DNA of 64,000 nucleotides from Rhynchopus sp. YZ270_cl-10 (lineage: Eukaryota > Euglenozoa > Diplonemea > Diplonemida > Diplonemidae): NCBI GenBank assembly GCA_964035575.1, contig OZ037898.1, forward strand, positions 496,001-560,000, read 5' to 3'. A program made the position numbers and the translations under genes. The notes beneath the pieces are model-generated. The model was not told where the DNA came from. It ran no database searches and worked only from the letters and a program-made list of their open reading frames with translations. The number at the start of each line of letters is the position of its first letter. The first letter of the stretch is position 1. Positions 21,396 through 32,288 of the stretch are shown here, one piece after another.

Positions 21396-24007
21396 AGTTT
21401 TCATCAAAAAAAACAACACAGCAACAAACTACAGTCGACCTCCGCCCCATTTGTAAAAGGTGGGAGGGAAGCAGGGAGGGGGGGGCGAGAACGGTCGCAA
21501 AAACATTTTTCCTTTTTTAAAAAAAGGCATTTTTCTCCCCCCCCTCCGCTTGTCCCCTCTTTTTTCCTTTGAGGCGTGCCACCGCACTTATTATTGGTGA
21601 CGTTGCTGGCAATCAGAGGGACTGGTTTTTGTACCTGGCGTTGTTTTTTTTTTTTCCTTTTTTCTTTTTGTGTGTTTTGCCCCTTTTCTCCGCATCGTGG
21701 GTTGTTTTTTTTTTTGTTTTTTTTTGGATTCTTTTGGACTGTTTTGTTTTTTGTTCTCAGGTGTTTCGCACCTTTCAACCCCCCTTAAGATATTACTTAC
21801 TTTTTTGGCAAAAAAGCCATATCACGACGTCCATTTTCCGTGAATTTTGCATTTTAAAGTTTGTTTTTTTTTTTCCAACGAAAAAACCTATCAGAGTTAC
21901 TATTTTTTTTTTTTACTTCATCAAAAAGGGTTGGTATTTTTTACGTACGCCATTTTTTTTTTAAAAATTGCACACCTGTTAAAATGAATTCACTTCAACA
22001 ACCTTGCTTTAGTACCCGTATAAACACACCCCCCTTTCCCCTATTTTCCTTTTCCCCTTATACCCCTTATTCCCCCACCTTTTTTTCTTTCTGTGCTTAC
22101 TTGTTGAGGTAGTAAGTATATGAATTTGTGTTGTTCCTTTCGTTTTGAAGGTACTGTTGTATGGGGTGATGCCCAAACACAACATGTTATTTTCACGGGG
22201 GGGGAAAATTAAAAAAAAAAAAATCTCCCTCTTTTTACAATTTCCCCCCTTTCCTTCTCACTGCTTCTAGGCATCGACCGGTGTGGATCATGGCGTTGAT
22301 ATGGGGGTGGGCAAAAAAAAAAAAACAAAAAAAAAAAGGCAAACGTCGTCGATTTCACAAAAAAACAAAAACAAAAAAGGGAGGGGTGATGAGGGGGGGG
22401 TGATGTGATTCGTGATGATCACACGTTTGACCATTTTTTTTTCAAAAAAAAAAAAAATCGCAATATTAGATTAGGATTTCTTATCATTGACCGAGAGTGG
22501 GAGGGGGGGGTGTTGTAAAAAAAGGGGAATGAGAGAAAAAAAAAAAAAAACGAAAAGGAAAAAAGGAAAAAAAAAGGAAGGTAGATGGAGTAAACAAAGG
22601 AAAAAAAAGAGGGGGGTAAAAAAAAGTATTCTTGGAGCAGTTTGAAAGGGGCCCCCTTTTTCTCCCGCGCTTATCGAAAAAAAAAAAAAGAAAAAGTTAC
22701 GAGGTGTACGTTATTGTTGTAATTCTGGTGCATTTTTTTTGTGTGTGTGTTGTGTGTTTTGCTGTCAATCAATTTTGTATTCCTCCAAACCCACACTGCT
22801 CCATTTTATTATTATTTTTTTGGAGTGTTTTTTTTCTCTCTCTCTTTTTTTTTTTTTTGTGCACTTTGCTGTTTCTCCACTATTTTCTTACCCAAAATTA
22901 TGTTTTTTTTTTTTTGAGAAGCAGCCAACCCCCCCCAAAAAAAGGAAAAGCAAATAGTACTGGCAAGCATGCTCAAAAAAAAAAAAAAAAATGGGAAAAA
23001 TAAAAGGGGGGTTTTTTTTTGCATAACCCTAGGGAATGGCTCCCTCTCTCCCTTATTTGTTATCTGATCATTGGAAAACCGAAGGTGTGTCTCGGTGTAA
23101 GGTGTTTTTTTTTTTTGAAATCGGGCTTGGTACTCCTTATACGTTGCTCCGCTTTTGTGTGCAATGTGAATTTGGGGTTTTGTGAAATGTGTTTTATTTT
23201 CTGTTCTAGAAAAAAAAAAATGCACAAAAACAAAAAGGCAAGCTTTTATGTAAATGAGCGTAGTTCTTGCTTTGGTGGCCCAATATAGGGGAACAAAATT
23301 GGGAAAAAAAGGGGAAAAAGGAAAAAAAAAAAAAAAGTAGGGAAAATAAAAAAAGCAAAAGCAAAAAAAAAGCAAAAAAGAAAATAACCGAGTGTGTTTT
23401 TGTTTTTGGAGGGCTCTCATAGTGTGTGTTCGTTTTCTCAATTGTGTGAGTGTGTGTGGTATCTTTTCTGTTGTTATGTTTCATCGACAGAGAGTTATAC
23501 CAGGCTCGCACACACATGACCATCTCAAGATAACAGTCAAATAATAATAAAAAAAAAATAACACGGAAAGTTTTTTTTTCTCATAATGAGCCCTCGAAAA
23601 AGAAAATACAAAATATCAACAAAAAAAGCGAAAAAAAAAAAAATACAAAAAAAAAAAAAACTACAAAAAAAAAACAAAAAAATATTCAAAAAAAAAGCAC
23701 CCTTTTCATTTTCATTATTCACGCCTCCCCCCACCCCACTCACAGTCCAGCTAATTTTTTTTTCTTCTGCAAAAAAGAAAAACAGGATTACCTACTCTCG
23801 GCCACACTCTAAGACACTCTCCCTCCTTGCCTTCCTCCTCCTCCTCTTCCTCCTCCTCCTCCCGCATTTTTTTTTTCTCCCCCTCTGAAAAATAGAAAAT
23901 GATTTCAGCCATCTCAACAATGCCCTCACAATAATCGCATAATTCCGATACTTCTCTCAAGAGAACAGACATTTACCCAAAAAAAAAAAAAAAAAAAAAA
24001 AAAAACT

Positions 24008-24075
24008 TTTAAGTACAATAGCCTTCGGGCGACATTGAGTACAGATCCTGCACTAGCAGGTGATTGTCGACACAA
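24008..24075 (+). repeat. Dispersed repeat family H copy
   Basis: Contains CATTGAGTACAGATCCTGCA and GGTGATTGTCGACACAAC. Related copies lie near 35268-35345, 35465-35513, 46562-46650 and 56066-56125. Confidence 0.6.
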
Positions 24076-24469
24076 CAAAAAAAAAAAAAAAAAAAAAACT
24101 AAAATAAATAGCTTCAATGTGGTAAGCAAAGAAGCAACTGCAATACCTCCTATCCCATTTATTTTTTCTCAAAAAAAAAAAAAGACAGTGGAGATTGCAC
24201 AAACTGTGGCAACACAACCGAGGCAACTACAATACCTACTGTCCCATTTATTTTTTCTCAAAAAAAAAAAAAAGTATCTCCCCCCTTCAAAACACACACA
24301 AATAGAAACGCTGTGTGTCTGTGATTTTTTTATTTTTTATTTTATTTCTTGGGCTGCACTCTTTTTCATCTCAACTCTTTTTTTTTTCTTATCCAACCAC
24401 CCACTTCTATCCCCCCTTCTCTCTCTCTCTCTCTTCTCTCTTCCTATCTTATCTTATCTTTTCCCTCAA

Positions 24470-25207
24470 ATGGGACATCTTGCTCGGAATTTTTCGTTTC
24501 GAGGGTGCGGATGGATGATGGGTTTCCCTATTGGCGTTATGCATACTTTAGGTGAAGCTGGAGCACTTGACTTTGATAAGGGAACCACCCTCGCAACTGC
24601 AAGCGGGGGAGCGATAGTGGGGGCCTGCTATGCTTCTGGGGTCCCTGCGGAGCGAATCCTCGAATGCATCATCAAAGCAAACGCGGACAACCGACAGCGT
24701 GGGGTTCGCGGTTGGGGCATGCAATTGGACAAAGTCATATCCGGATTCCTCGAAGATCTCCTCCCCGAAGACGCCCACCTCATCACCAAAGGCAGGCTTA
24801 TCATCCCAACCAGAGTCATCCGACCAAGAGAACAAGCCGGACCTCAATTCCACTCAACCTTCTCCTCTAAAGATGACCTTCTGAACGTCGTGATTGGCTC
24901 TTCATACATCCCGTATTATACGGGAGGGGGTATAGGGCATCTGCACAACGGGGTGTACCACACAGACGGTGCGACAACGAAGGTGGGTGAATGTGATTCA
25001 TTTGTTCCCGTAACGGTGCGGGACTCATACGCCTATGGGGTGAACGGTAATGCCATCCGGTACAATGGTCCTATCCTAAAAGTCATCCAAAATATGGCAT
25101 TTCCGCAAAACCCTGAAGCAGTTCGCGAAACATATCACAACGGGGTTGAAGCTGCAAACCGCTGGCTGGAGGTTCATTCTAACTGTGTGGAGGTTAGGAA
25201 TCCATAA
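24470..25207 (+). CDS. Patatin-like phospholipase (PNPLA) family protein
   Basis: A 245-residue single-exon protein. FSFRGCGWMMGFPIGVMHTL corresponds to the glycine-rich oxyanion-hole block and first helix of patatin-like lipases. LATASGGAIVGACYASG carries the nucleophile Ser in the usual elbow followed by a small-residue helix, although the position two before Ser is Thr rather than the usual Gly. HTDGATTK supplies the Asp of the Ser-Asp dyad in a DGA motif. Enzymes of this family hydrolyse acyl esters of phospholipids or triacylglycerols. Length fits a minimal patatin domain with no membrane segment or signal peptide. The ATG at 24470 gives a start just before the first strand, and the frame is open far upstream only through low-complexity sequence. 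Activity with the altered Gly position is uncertain. Confidence 0.8.
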   Translation: MGHLARNFSFRGCGWMMGFPIGVMHTLGEAGALDFDKGTTLATASGGAIVGACYASGVPAERILECIIKANADNRQRGVRGWGMQLDKVISGFLEDLLPEDAHLITKGRLIIPTRVIRPREQAGPQFHSTFSSKDDLLNVVIGSSYIPYYTGGGIGHLHNGVYHTDGATTKVGECDSFVPVTVRDSYAYGVNGNAIRYNGPILKVIQNMAFPQNPEAVRETYHNGVEAANRWLEVHSNCVEVRNP

Positions 25208-25514
25208 ATTATAGGGAAAATGGAGGGTCTTCTCATACACGGTATTTTTTGTCGTTTTTTTTTAAACGACTCGTATGTAGTTTGCCTTTTTTTTTTTTGC
25301 CAAAATGGCTTGGTGGGTAAGAGCTGCTCTGGAGGAAAAAAAGGAGGAAATTAACATACGGAGGGTGGGGGTGTCATTAGAAGTCTTCTTGCTCAAAAGA
25401 GGAAAATAAAGCAAAAAAAAAAATGTAAGAATCAAGGACGCCCCGGATGGCTCAAACAGACCAAAAAATACGCCACCGAGGGACTATCAAGGTTTTTGTA
25501 ATATTTTTTTTTCA

Positions 25515-25583
25515 CAGCCGGTCATTTGTACTAAGGTAGGCTGTTCACGAGAGGGCTTTGTATTTTCAAGTCAACTTTTTTTT
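25515..25583 (+). repeat. Dispersed repeat family A copy
   Basis: GCCGGTCATTTGTACTAAGG, then CTGTTCACGAGAGGGCTTTG, TCAAGTCAAC and a T-run. One of the best-preserved copies; no gene start follows. Confidence 0.75.
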
Positions 25584-26016
25584 GGAAGAAAAAAGAAAAT
25601 AAAAACAACATACCTCCAGCGTTATATCTAATGAAACAACGCCCTGTGTATGGAAAAAACTAAAAACAAAATTAGCACCCCCTCATTTGTTGATTTGTCA
25701 TTTTCTGGGGTTGTTTCCCCGACACTCTACGCTCTTTATGTTTCCAATGTGGCATGGTACGCGACGTTTAGGCTCATCCTTACCAGCTTTTGCAGATGAT
25801 TTTATGCGGGTTTGCAGGTATAGCAGAGCGATTCCGATTCAGCGTGTATTTCGCTATGTGAGATGTGGGTTGAGAGAGGGTGGGTCGAAAGATCGTTTGT
25901 ATGTTGAAAAATTGGCTGGTTCTCTCTGTATTGCTTTGGCTTTTGTTTTTTTTGCCGAAAAAAGCAGTGGGTTGAGAGAGGGTGGGTGTTTGTGATAACG
26001 AAGACTGTCTGTAAAG

Positions 26017-27077
26017 GAGCTGAACTGCCATCTGTGCGTTTCTGCAGATTAATGCACCAAATGACACAACCCATTGCAGTAAAATCTAACGGTTTCGTGC
26101 CACCTTATTAGTTGATGAACACAGATACACTTTCCCCAGGGCAGTTTCCCTGTTGCCGCAAGATCCCACAGTAGTCGATTTCATCAGAATTCATTCATCA
26201 CACAAACACATCAGCCACAAGGTGCAGGGAGGGGGGGTGCCACTGCAAGCCCTACAGAAGGGGATGCTGTTCAGAGGGTTTCAGAGGGACGCACAGTGCT
26301 GGGGGGTGGTGGTGTGGTGTGGTTGTCAACACCCAGGCACTGCACTGAAAGGCGTGCCTGGACCAATCCTTGAGGACAGCAGAGACTGTGTACGTTGCAT
26401 GCGAGTTGCTGTGCTGGGGCTGCGAAGGGGGTGGGTGGGTAGGGTGGGGTGGGGTCACCTGGGGCATGTCAACACTTCGTATCTTCACGAGGGGTGAGGG
26501 GGGGGTTTCCCCTCATGTTTTACAGGGTTACGGGGTGACGGGGAATGCTAAGAAGGGTCCCAGTGCCTCGGGTACAGCAGTACAGTCAGAGTGAGGTTGT
26601 TTTGTTAGAGGTTACGGAAGAGGATTTGGCGGAGAGGCAGAGACAGCGATGCAGCGATGCTTGGGAAGGGGAGCAGGGTGTGGGTATTTGTGAGGTGAGG
26701 GGAATGTCTTGCGCAGGGGTGTTGTGGTTCTGATGACTTTTTAGGTGCACTATCGGGCTTTGGATTTCAAGCCACATTTCTTTTTTTGTTGGGCCATCCC
26801 TCAGGTGGATACAGTAAGGATATCGCTACCCACTTCCGCCTTGCGTGCCAAGGGGTGGTGCCTCGCTGTGCCGTGATGTAGGTGGGTGGGTGGATGTGTT
26901 CTGTACCACTTCCCCTTGCTGCTGTAGACACAAAGGGAAGGACTTGGTTCACTCCATTCACATGAAGAGGCTATGGCGGCATGTCTGAGGGGTGATCGTG
27001 GTGCTGGGGAAGGGTGTTGTGTACAGCTCCGTCGTGGCGTATGAAGCTTCGTGTCGTGCCCAGGTGGGGAAGAAGAA
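26017..27077 (+). repeat. Segmental duplication, copy 1
   Basis: Matches 48210-49124 in direct orientation at high identity over almost 1 kb, starting GAGCTGAACTGCCATCTG and ending GTGGGGAAGAAGAA. Copy 1 carries about 130 extra bases near 26893-27025. No known coding content; a diverged repeat A lies near its end. Confidence 0.85.
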
Positions 27078-27150
27078 AGGGAAGACCGGTCATGGTACCA
27101 AAAGTACACTGTCATGAGAGGGCTTTGTATTTCAAGTCGCTATTTCTTTC
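27078..27150 (+). repeat. Dispersed repeat family A copy
   Basis: GACCGGTCATGGTACC, then GTACACTGTCATGAGAGGGC, TTTGTATTTCAAGTC and a C/T tract. It abuts the end of the segmental duplication. Confidence 0.7.
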
Positions 27151-29108
27151 TCCCCCCTGCGGTTTTCTATGATGCCCCTGGGGGCTGTGTGTGTGTGTTG
27201 CTGGCCTAAAGGAACACAGTACAGAGATGAAGAAGTCTCGGTACTGCCATCCAGCCAGGTTGCGAAGTGGTTTGTGTGGGGTGGCCGACGGTGTTGGGGG
27301 GGTGATGGACTGGGATCTGTATTCCCTCTACTGCTTCCATTTGGGGCGGGGTGCTGCGCCCTCTCGAAGACGCTATGGGGTTGCTGGGTGGAGACAACTT
27401 GGTGACACTGGGGCTGGGATGGGGATGGGGGTGGGGTGGTGGTGTTGAACATGGTGCAAAGGATGCGTGTTCGAAAGCAAGCTCAGGGGTGACTCTGTGG
27501 AGCATTGCCCATCCATAGGTGATGTGTGCGTTTGTCAGTTATGGGCAATTCCTGAGCGCCATTTCGCTCCAGATGTTGGTGTGTTTTGCGTAGGTGTGGG
27601 TGCTTCCTTCGAGCGGAGCATTGCCAGGTGGTGGTAGTGTGTGTTTGAGAGGTGTGGGTTATCCCTAGCAGTCGGAATATACCCGTGGTGGTGGTGGTGG
27701 GGGGGTCGTTTCTGTGGTGAAGCTGGGGAAGAGATGCACAGAAGGTTTTAATGCTATGCTGTCCGCTGTACCGGTGACGTTTTCGGCAGTCCAATAGCCT
27801 TTTGTTGTGCAGTTCACATGTGTCTGTGGGTGTAGCAGTCGTCCATTTTTACCTGCAGGTCGTTGCGCTCACAGTGGTGGATTCTGCAACACGTTTCCAC
27901 CGGTGTGCGTGCAGGGCCCGCATCTCACATTGTCGTGCGCTAGGCATGTGTGTGTTCTTAGCAACGCCAGGAGGGGCAGAGCGGGCTGGGCGCTTCCCCC
28001 CGCTCAGCCAAAGTTTGCTGTTCCCTGCCTCGCCGGGTTGAAGGCGTTGGTTGCCAATCGGGGAGGGGAGGGAGGGGGTAGTGCGTTTTGCGGGCGGAAG
28101 CGCTGCCCATGCTAGCTCTGGCACATAGAGCAAGCTTTCGGCCTTTGGGGTGTTCTGCAGTAGTGTCTGTAGCACCACCTCTGTACGCACGTCCAGGACC
28201 ACGACGGTTCATGCCGGATACCACTGTGCCTCCGAGGGCAGTGAGGCTGGTGACGTTGGCACGGTAGGATGCCCATTTAGCCCCAAGCAGGCTGGGAGAA
28301 GCTGCTCAGCAGCAACCTCAAGGGAGGATACTTTGCTGCGGGCGCTTTGGTTGAAGGGGGGTATCAGTTGTGGCCTGGGTCATAATCGGGTCAAGAAGCG
28401 TCCACCATTTGGGGGAATGGAGTGGATTTGCCAACTGCTGCTGCTAAGGACCTACCGCTTTTTTTTTTCTTCTTCTTGCGCCCCCCCTTTCTAGCGCTTT
28501 AGGGGTTTCCCTTGCTCTTTCTCTCCGAGATTGGCAGTGCGGTTGCCTGGGAGGCTCTGTATGGTTGAAGGTGTCTATTGGCCTCTTTCGTGTCAGGATA
28601 AACTGTATCATGGCTAGGTCGTACCGATGGGGGGAATGCTGAATGGGAGAGGGAAGGTGACATGGTCTATTTTCTGTTTTTGAAAATTTGCCTGTATTAG
28701 TGCAGACACCCGAGGATGAGCTTCCACTATGTTTGTTGTCTTAACTCCAGGCATCGCAGCATAGTGAGGACTCTCTGATGGGTGCACGCTGAGATGGTTG
28801 TTTCAAGGGGTGTCAAAAGCAGCCATCGGTGTGGCTAGCGTTTGATGTGCACGGGGTAGAGTGGGGGTGGTTGGTGTACCTTTGTTTTTTGCCGAAAATG
28901 AAAGGAATGCATGGTGCATTGGTTGGTTTGGTAGGGGCAAGTCATAAGGTTTCCTTACATCTTCTGCTGTTGGCCGCAGGGTACTGTGTGCTTTCATCCG
29001 GATGGCTGGAAGCGTACGTAGGTCAGTCGGAGGTGCCTGCATCAACTACAGTTCCGTTTTCTCTCTTTGTGGAGTACGGTTTTGGTGTGGAGGGGCGTTT
29101 TGTAGTTT

Positions 29109-29158
29109 AAGGTGGCGCAAATGAGGGGCTTAGGGTCATAGTCATAAGTTTTTTTTTT
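29109..29158 (+). repeat. Dispersed repeat family B copy upstream of the secreted-protein gene
   Basis: AAGGTGGCGCAAATGAGGGG, then CTTAGGGTCAT, CATAAG and a 9-base T-run, followed by TGTAG at about 29170. The ATG of the next gene is at 29318. Confidence 0.55.
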
Positions 29159-29317
29159 GTTCGGGATGTAGGATCGATAGCCTACGGGGCGCCGCGGGAG
29201 CTTGCTGTCACTCTGACCAACTTTCTTCGACGCGACTGGGGTTTGCTCTCCACCTACCCTCTGCACAAACCCTTCCCTGACAGACACAAAAAGCATATAT
29301 CAACAAAACCCAACACA

Positions 29318-30379
29318 ATGATGGCGCGTGCCCTTGTTCTGCTCCTTGCGAGCGCTGTGGTGTCTGCGGACACAACTGTCGAGGGTGTGACCTTCACCGA
29401 CTCAGAGAAGACTGCGACCCTCGAGGCGGCGAACAAGGCGTCGTGGGAGACGCTGCACTACACCTTCGACCTGTACGACTACAAGGCCACGAACGTTGTG
29501 AACGGACGCACCTACGCCACACTCGACGAGCTGGCAGCGGTGAGCGGTGTGACGACGTTCGTGCTGAACCTCTTCAAGTCGAAGGTGGGCGAGGTGTGCC
29601 CCCCCGCCACACACTCTGTTCTTGACGCGAAGATTGTGAGCGCCGCCAACAACGTGATGCACCCCGTGCTTGTCACCATGGCTGGTCTGTCGGCAACTGT
29701 GGCAGAGGCTGTGTTCCGTGCACGCCCGATCTGCTCCGTGACTGCGCTGGAGAGCGTTCTGTCCTCGCATGAGGTGCAGGTGCTGACCGACTTCGTGCTG
29801 CGCCCCGGAACGTGCTTCACCAACGACGACTGCGATGCGACACACATGTGCTATGGCGCACCCTACGACAACGTTGTGCCATGGGGTCTGTGCGTCGTGA
29901 GGGCCGCCCCTGCGGGCATGGGTGCGAGGTGCACAATCATCGAGGGCTGCAACACCGGGCTCGTCTGCGTGGGGCTCACCAGGAACGCTCTGGACGGTAA
30001 GTGCGACTTTGCTTGGATGGGCGCCAACTTCGTTGGGCTCTCTGACGCGACCCCCACCTCGACCGTTGTTGTGCCTGTGTACGGCCAGGCCACCGTCCCT
30101 GTGGACGCTCTGCTCTCCGTGAACCCGTGGAGCGTGCAGAACCGCGAGAGCGTGAAGATTGTTGTTGAGGACCCGAACGGCACCCAGGTGACTGTGTTCG
30201 ACGGCCCTGAGCTTGCCAAGGTGAGGTCGTACGTGTCGATCCCGACCACGATCTCGGTGCCGCACAGCGGAGACGACACCATCAACGGCGCCTGGAAGAT
30301 CATTGTGACCAACCCCGGTGGTGTTGCCACTGGATCCATCACCGACATCAAGCTTGTCATGACGTCGCGTTTCGACTGA
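29318..30379 (+). CDS. Secreted protein with HhH-like start, cysteine module and P-domain-like tail
   Basis: The start MMARALVLLLASAVVSADTT is a clear signal peptide with a likely cut after VSA, giving about 335 mature residues. The N-terminal half has two segments with a helix-hairpin-helix flavour (NGRTYATLDELAAVSGVTTF and MAGLSATVAEAVFRARPICS), unusual for an exported protein. A cysteine-rich module follows (CFTNDDCDATHMC, CTIIEGCNTGLVC), like EGF or dickkopf-type spacing. The C-terminal 120 residues are beta-rich with DPNGTQVTVFDGPE and INGAWKIIVTNPGG, resembling the jelly-roll P domain of subtilisin-like proprotein convertases, but no protease domain is present. Two consecutive ATGs exist (29318, 29321). 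The longer upstream frame would bury the signal peptide and is rejected. Exact function unknown; probably cell surface or vacuolar. Confidence 0.82.
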   Translation: MMARALVLLLASAVVSADTTVEGVTFTDSEKTATLEAANKASWETLHYTFDLYDYKATNVVNGRTYATLDELAAVSGVTTFVLNLFKSKVGEVCPPATHSVLDAKIVSAANNVMHPVLVTMAGLSATVAEAVFRARPICSVTALESVLSSHEVQVLTDFVLRPGTCFTNDDCDATHMCYGAPYDNVVPWGLCVVRAAPAGMGARCTIIEGCNTGLVCVGLTRNALDGKCDFAWMGANFVGLSDATPTSTVVVPVYGQATVPVDALLSVNPWSVQNRESVKIVVEDPNGTQVTVFDGPELAKVRSYVSIPTTISVPHSGDDTINGAWKIIVTNPGGVATGSITDIKLVMTSRFD

Positions 30380-30473
30380 TGCGTCTTCGGTCACCCTCCT
30401 CCCTTTCTTTGCTGCTGTGCAGATTCTTTAGTCGCGCAAAGGCAATAATTTGATCCTACACCCCCCGCTTTTT

Positions 30474-30520
30474 CAGGTGACTGAACATCAACGTTTAGGT
30501 TCATCTTACAGACATTTTGT
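30474..30520 (+). repeat. Dispersed repeat family B copy downstream of the secreted-protein gene
   Basis: CAGGTGACTGAACATCAACG, then TTTAGGTTCATCTTACAGAC and T-rich sequence. GGTTCATCTTAC matches the B-box-like block of the copy at 9708. Confidence 0.65.
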
Positions 30521-30890
30521 TTTTAATTTATTTTTGTGCGCACACTGACCACTCTATTTGATAGTGGGCCCGACCACCGATTTGTTTTAATGAACGGTAC
30601 TTTTTGCTTGGCCCGAGAGTCTTTTGAGATGAGTGTCTCATCCCCAGCCGCAAGCGTGCTGGGTGTGATGGATCGTTGTGTGTGCACGCCCTCCCCTTTC
30701 TTCTCTCTTCTCTCTTCTCCACACCCAGTCTTTCAATATGGCTAGCCAAGGAGAAACAAACCCCCCCCCATATCATAATTGCGCTTTGGCGTATATCTTC
30801 CCCTTTTGTTTTTTTGTGTTCGTTGCAAAATCAAAAAAAAAATGATTTTTTTTTGTCAATGAGCACCCAGAAGAAACGTGCTGCCTAAAC

Positions 30891-30977
30891 CACTGTGAAG
30901 TAAAATGATTTGCCTTGTGGTTTCACAGTTGTATTGGCAACAATGAAACCACAAGTCAAGTCATTTTGCTTCACCGT
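30891..30977. repeat. 87-base hairpin (short inverted repeat)
   Basis: Arms near 30892-30925 and 30943-30976 are about 85 to 90 percent complementary; inner stem TTGTGGTTTCA pairs with TGAAACCACAA, outer stem GTGAAG with CTTCAC. The loop is about 14 bases. It could be a MITE or a structured RNA. Confidence 0.7.
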
Positions 30978-31410
30978 GTAAGCACAAATCTTTTCTGCGT
31001 GGAATATTTTCGTTCAGTTATGCCCAAAATGTAATGTAGACCAGAGTGTGTGCACGAGAGGCACATTCTCATCTTATAATTTTTTTTTATTTTTGTGTCA
31101 AAATGAGTTGCGCATTTCTTGTGATTGAATCACATTAGATGAAGAAGGGAAGTTATTGAAAACGCAAAAAAAAATAAAGAGAGATAAAAACTTTATACCA
31201 GTGTGGTGCTATGGGAAATCGGTCAACGACCTGTCAGCGACCTGTCGACCCCCTCCGGAGCACCACAGTAGGTATAGAGCGATGGTCGATGCAACAAAAA
31301 AAAAGGCAGCGTATATTTAAAACTGACAACGAAAAAGGTATCAAAAAAACGGTTTCCATCCCTCTCCCAATGTTTTCTATCCCCCCTTTTTTTTGATAAC
31401 GAATGTGATC

Positions 31411-31458
31411 AAAGGTGACTAAGCAACGAGAGGCTTAGGATCATCTTATAAACTTTTC
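31411..31458 (+). repeat. Dispersed repeat family B copy
   Basis: AAAGGTGACTAAGCAACGAG, then AGGCTTAGGATCATCTTATA and AACTTTTCC. Very close to the copies at 24 and 45002. Confidence 0.75.
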
Positions 31459-31758
31459 CTTTTCATGTCTCCTCCACACATTGCCGCTGTTATTCCTTTA
31501 CGGAATATCGCCAACGCAAGAAAACATGCTGGGATAACTCCTTCGTCACCGTCTGTCAAACATGAAGAGGACACCTTGCAAACCCTACATCAGGTTTAAG
31601 TAGTTATTCATAGGATAGAAGGGGTGGACAACTCAGAGCCCGGTTTTTAAAAAGTGCCAAAAAAAGAAAAAAACAACCTATTTTTTATTGTGAGTTCCTC
31701 AAATACACATAACCATTGACAGCTCTATACACAAAAAAAAGAAAAGCACCACTACACA

Positions 31759-31944
31759 ATGGCAGTCGACAGACGTGCAAAGCTTTCTGAGGATGTGACG
31801 GCAAGCGCAAAGCTTATGGCAGTGCTGCACAAGCAACGGTCCTTCGCAGCAAGTGTGGAGAAGAAGCCGGTCTCGCTGAACGGAAGTTTCAGAAAGGTGC
31901 GAGTGGAGGTCACCGACAGCGCTATGTACTCAAGCAGGCGGTAA
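31759..31944 (+). CDS. Small basic protein of unknown function (61 residues)
   Basis: The frame begins MAVDRRAKLSEDVTASAK and ends in DSAMYSSRR with a TAA stop. Unlike the surrounding homopolymer-rich frames it has balanced composition, G/C-ending codons similar to the good genes here, and an A-rich context (CTACACA) before the ATG. No domain is recognised and there is no signal peptide or membrane segment. It may be a complete small protein or one exon of a longer gene; no obvious GT donor in frame was found near its end. Confidence 0.45.
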   Translation: MAVDRRAKLSEDVTASAKLMAVLHKQRSFAASVEKKPVSLNGSFRKVRVEVTDSAMYSSRR

Positions 31945-32288
31945 AAAAAGTAAACAAAAACTGCGAATGGGATGCCCTAACTTTCTCTCTGCAAAAAAGG
32001 AAAATAAAGAAAAAAATAGTGAATATTGAGACCCCCTGCAAGATGTTAAAATCGCGATGGCTTTGTACCGATTGTGATAAAAAAGCAAAAACAAAACTAG
32101 ATCTGTCCTTCTGTGACAGCAGGGACAGACAGGGTAACGCTGTAGACTGCAACAAGTCTCACGTTGTGCCTCTGTGCTTACGCACAGAGTGGTTGTTGAA
32201 AAAAAAAGGAGGTGTACGCTTGAAGCGTGCATTTGAATGATTGATGGCGTGTAGATGCCTCGCTTTCCCCCCAGACTGCAGACTAAGA
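31945..32288. other. Intergenic, nothing recognised
   Basis: A/T-rich flank of the small ORF; no repeat or gene was identified. Confidence 0.5.

Larger units (their letters stand above)
20025..24469. other. Gene-poor stretch dominated by homopolymers
   Basis: No convincing coding sequence was seen in 4.4 kb; all open frames are poly-Lys, poly-Phe or Cys/Leu artefacts of A and T runs. It holds a family B copy near 20317-20355, two copies of family E (20772-20815, 21349-21395), a family H copy (24008-24075) and two copies of a 50-base block (24130-24180 and 24220-24272) containing TATCCCATTTATTTTTTCTC or a close variant. Low coding content and many tracts longer than 12 bases also make this a risky region for assembly. 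Confidence 0.6.
25208..29317. other. Long intergenic stretch with segmental duplication and repeats
   Basis: No gene is recognised. It holds a tRNA-like block (25305-25335), repeat A copies (25515-25583, 26743-26790, 27078-27150), the first copy of a 1-kb duplication (26017-27077), an inverted family E block (28698-28732) and a family B copy (29109-29158). Between 27150 and 28500 the GC content and frame structure resemble decayed coding sequence, but no domain was identified on either strand. Confidence 0.55.
30380..31758. other. Intergenic with family B copies and a hairpin
   Basis: Holds family B copies at 30474-30520 and 31411-31458, a family B-like tail near 31048-31090 and a hairpin element at 30891-30977. 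No gene seen. Confidence 0.6.

Noticed and set aside
22632-23972. Several 70-200-codon frames of Lys or Phe
   Set aside because: Generated by A and T runs; no codon bias or domain.
24035-24469. Longer N-terminus for the patatin-like protein
   Set aside because: The upstream open frame is poly-Lys/Phe from homopolymers; the ATG at 24470 directly precedes the conserved domain.
27206-28202. Decayed LINE on the minus strand between 27.2 and 28.4 kb
   Set aside because: Composition is suggestive of old coding DNA, but no RT or endonuclease block could be identified.
29402-30394. 330-codon minus-strand frame opposite the secreted-protein gene
   Set aside because: Shadow of a gene with signal peptide and sensible domains on the plus strand; His/Arg-rich composition is an antisense artefact.
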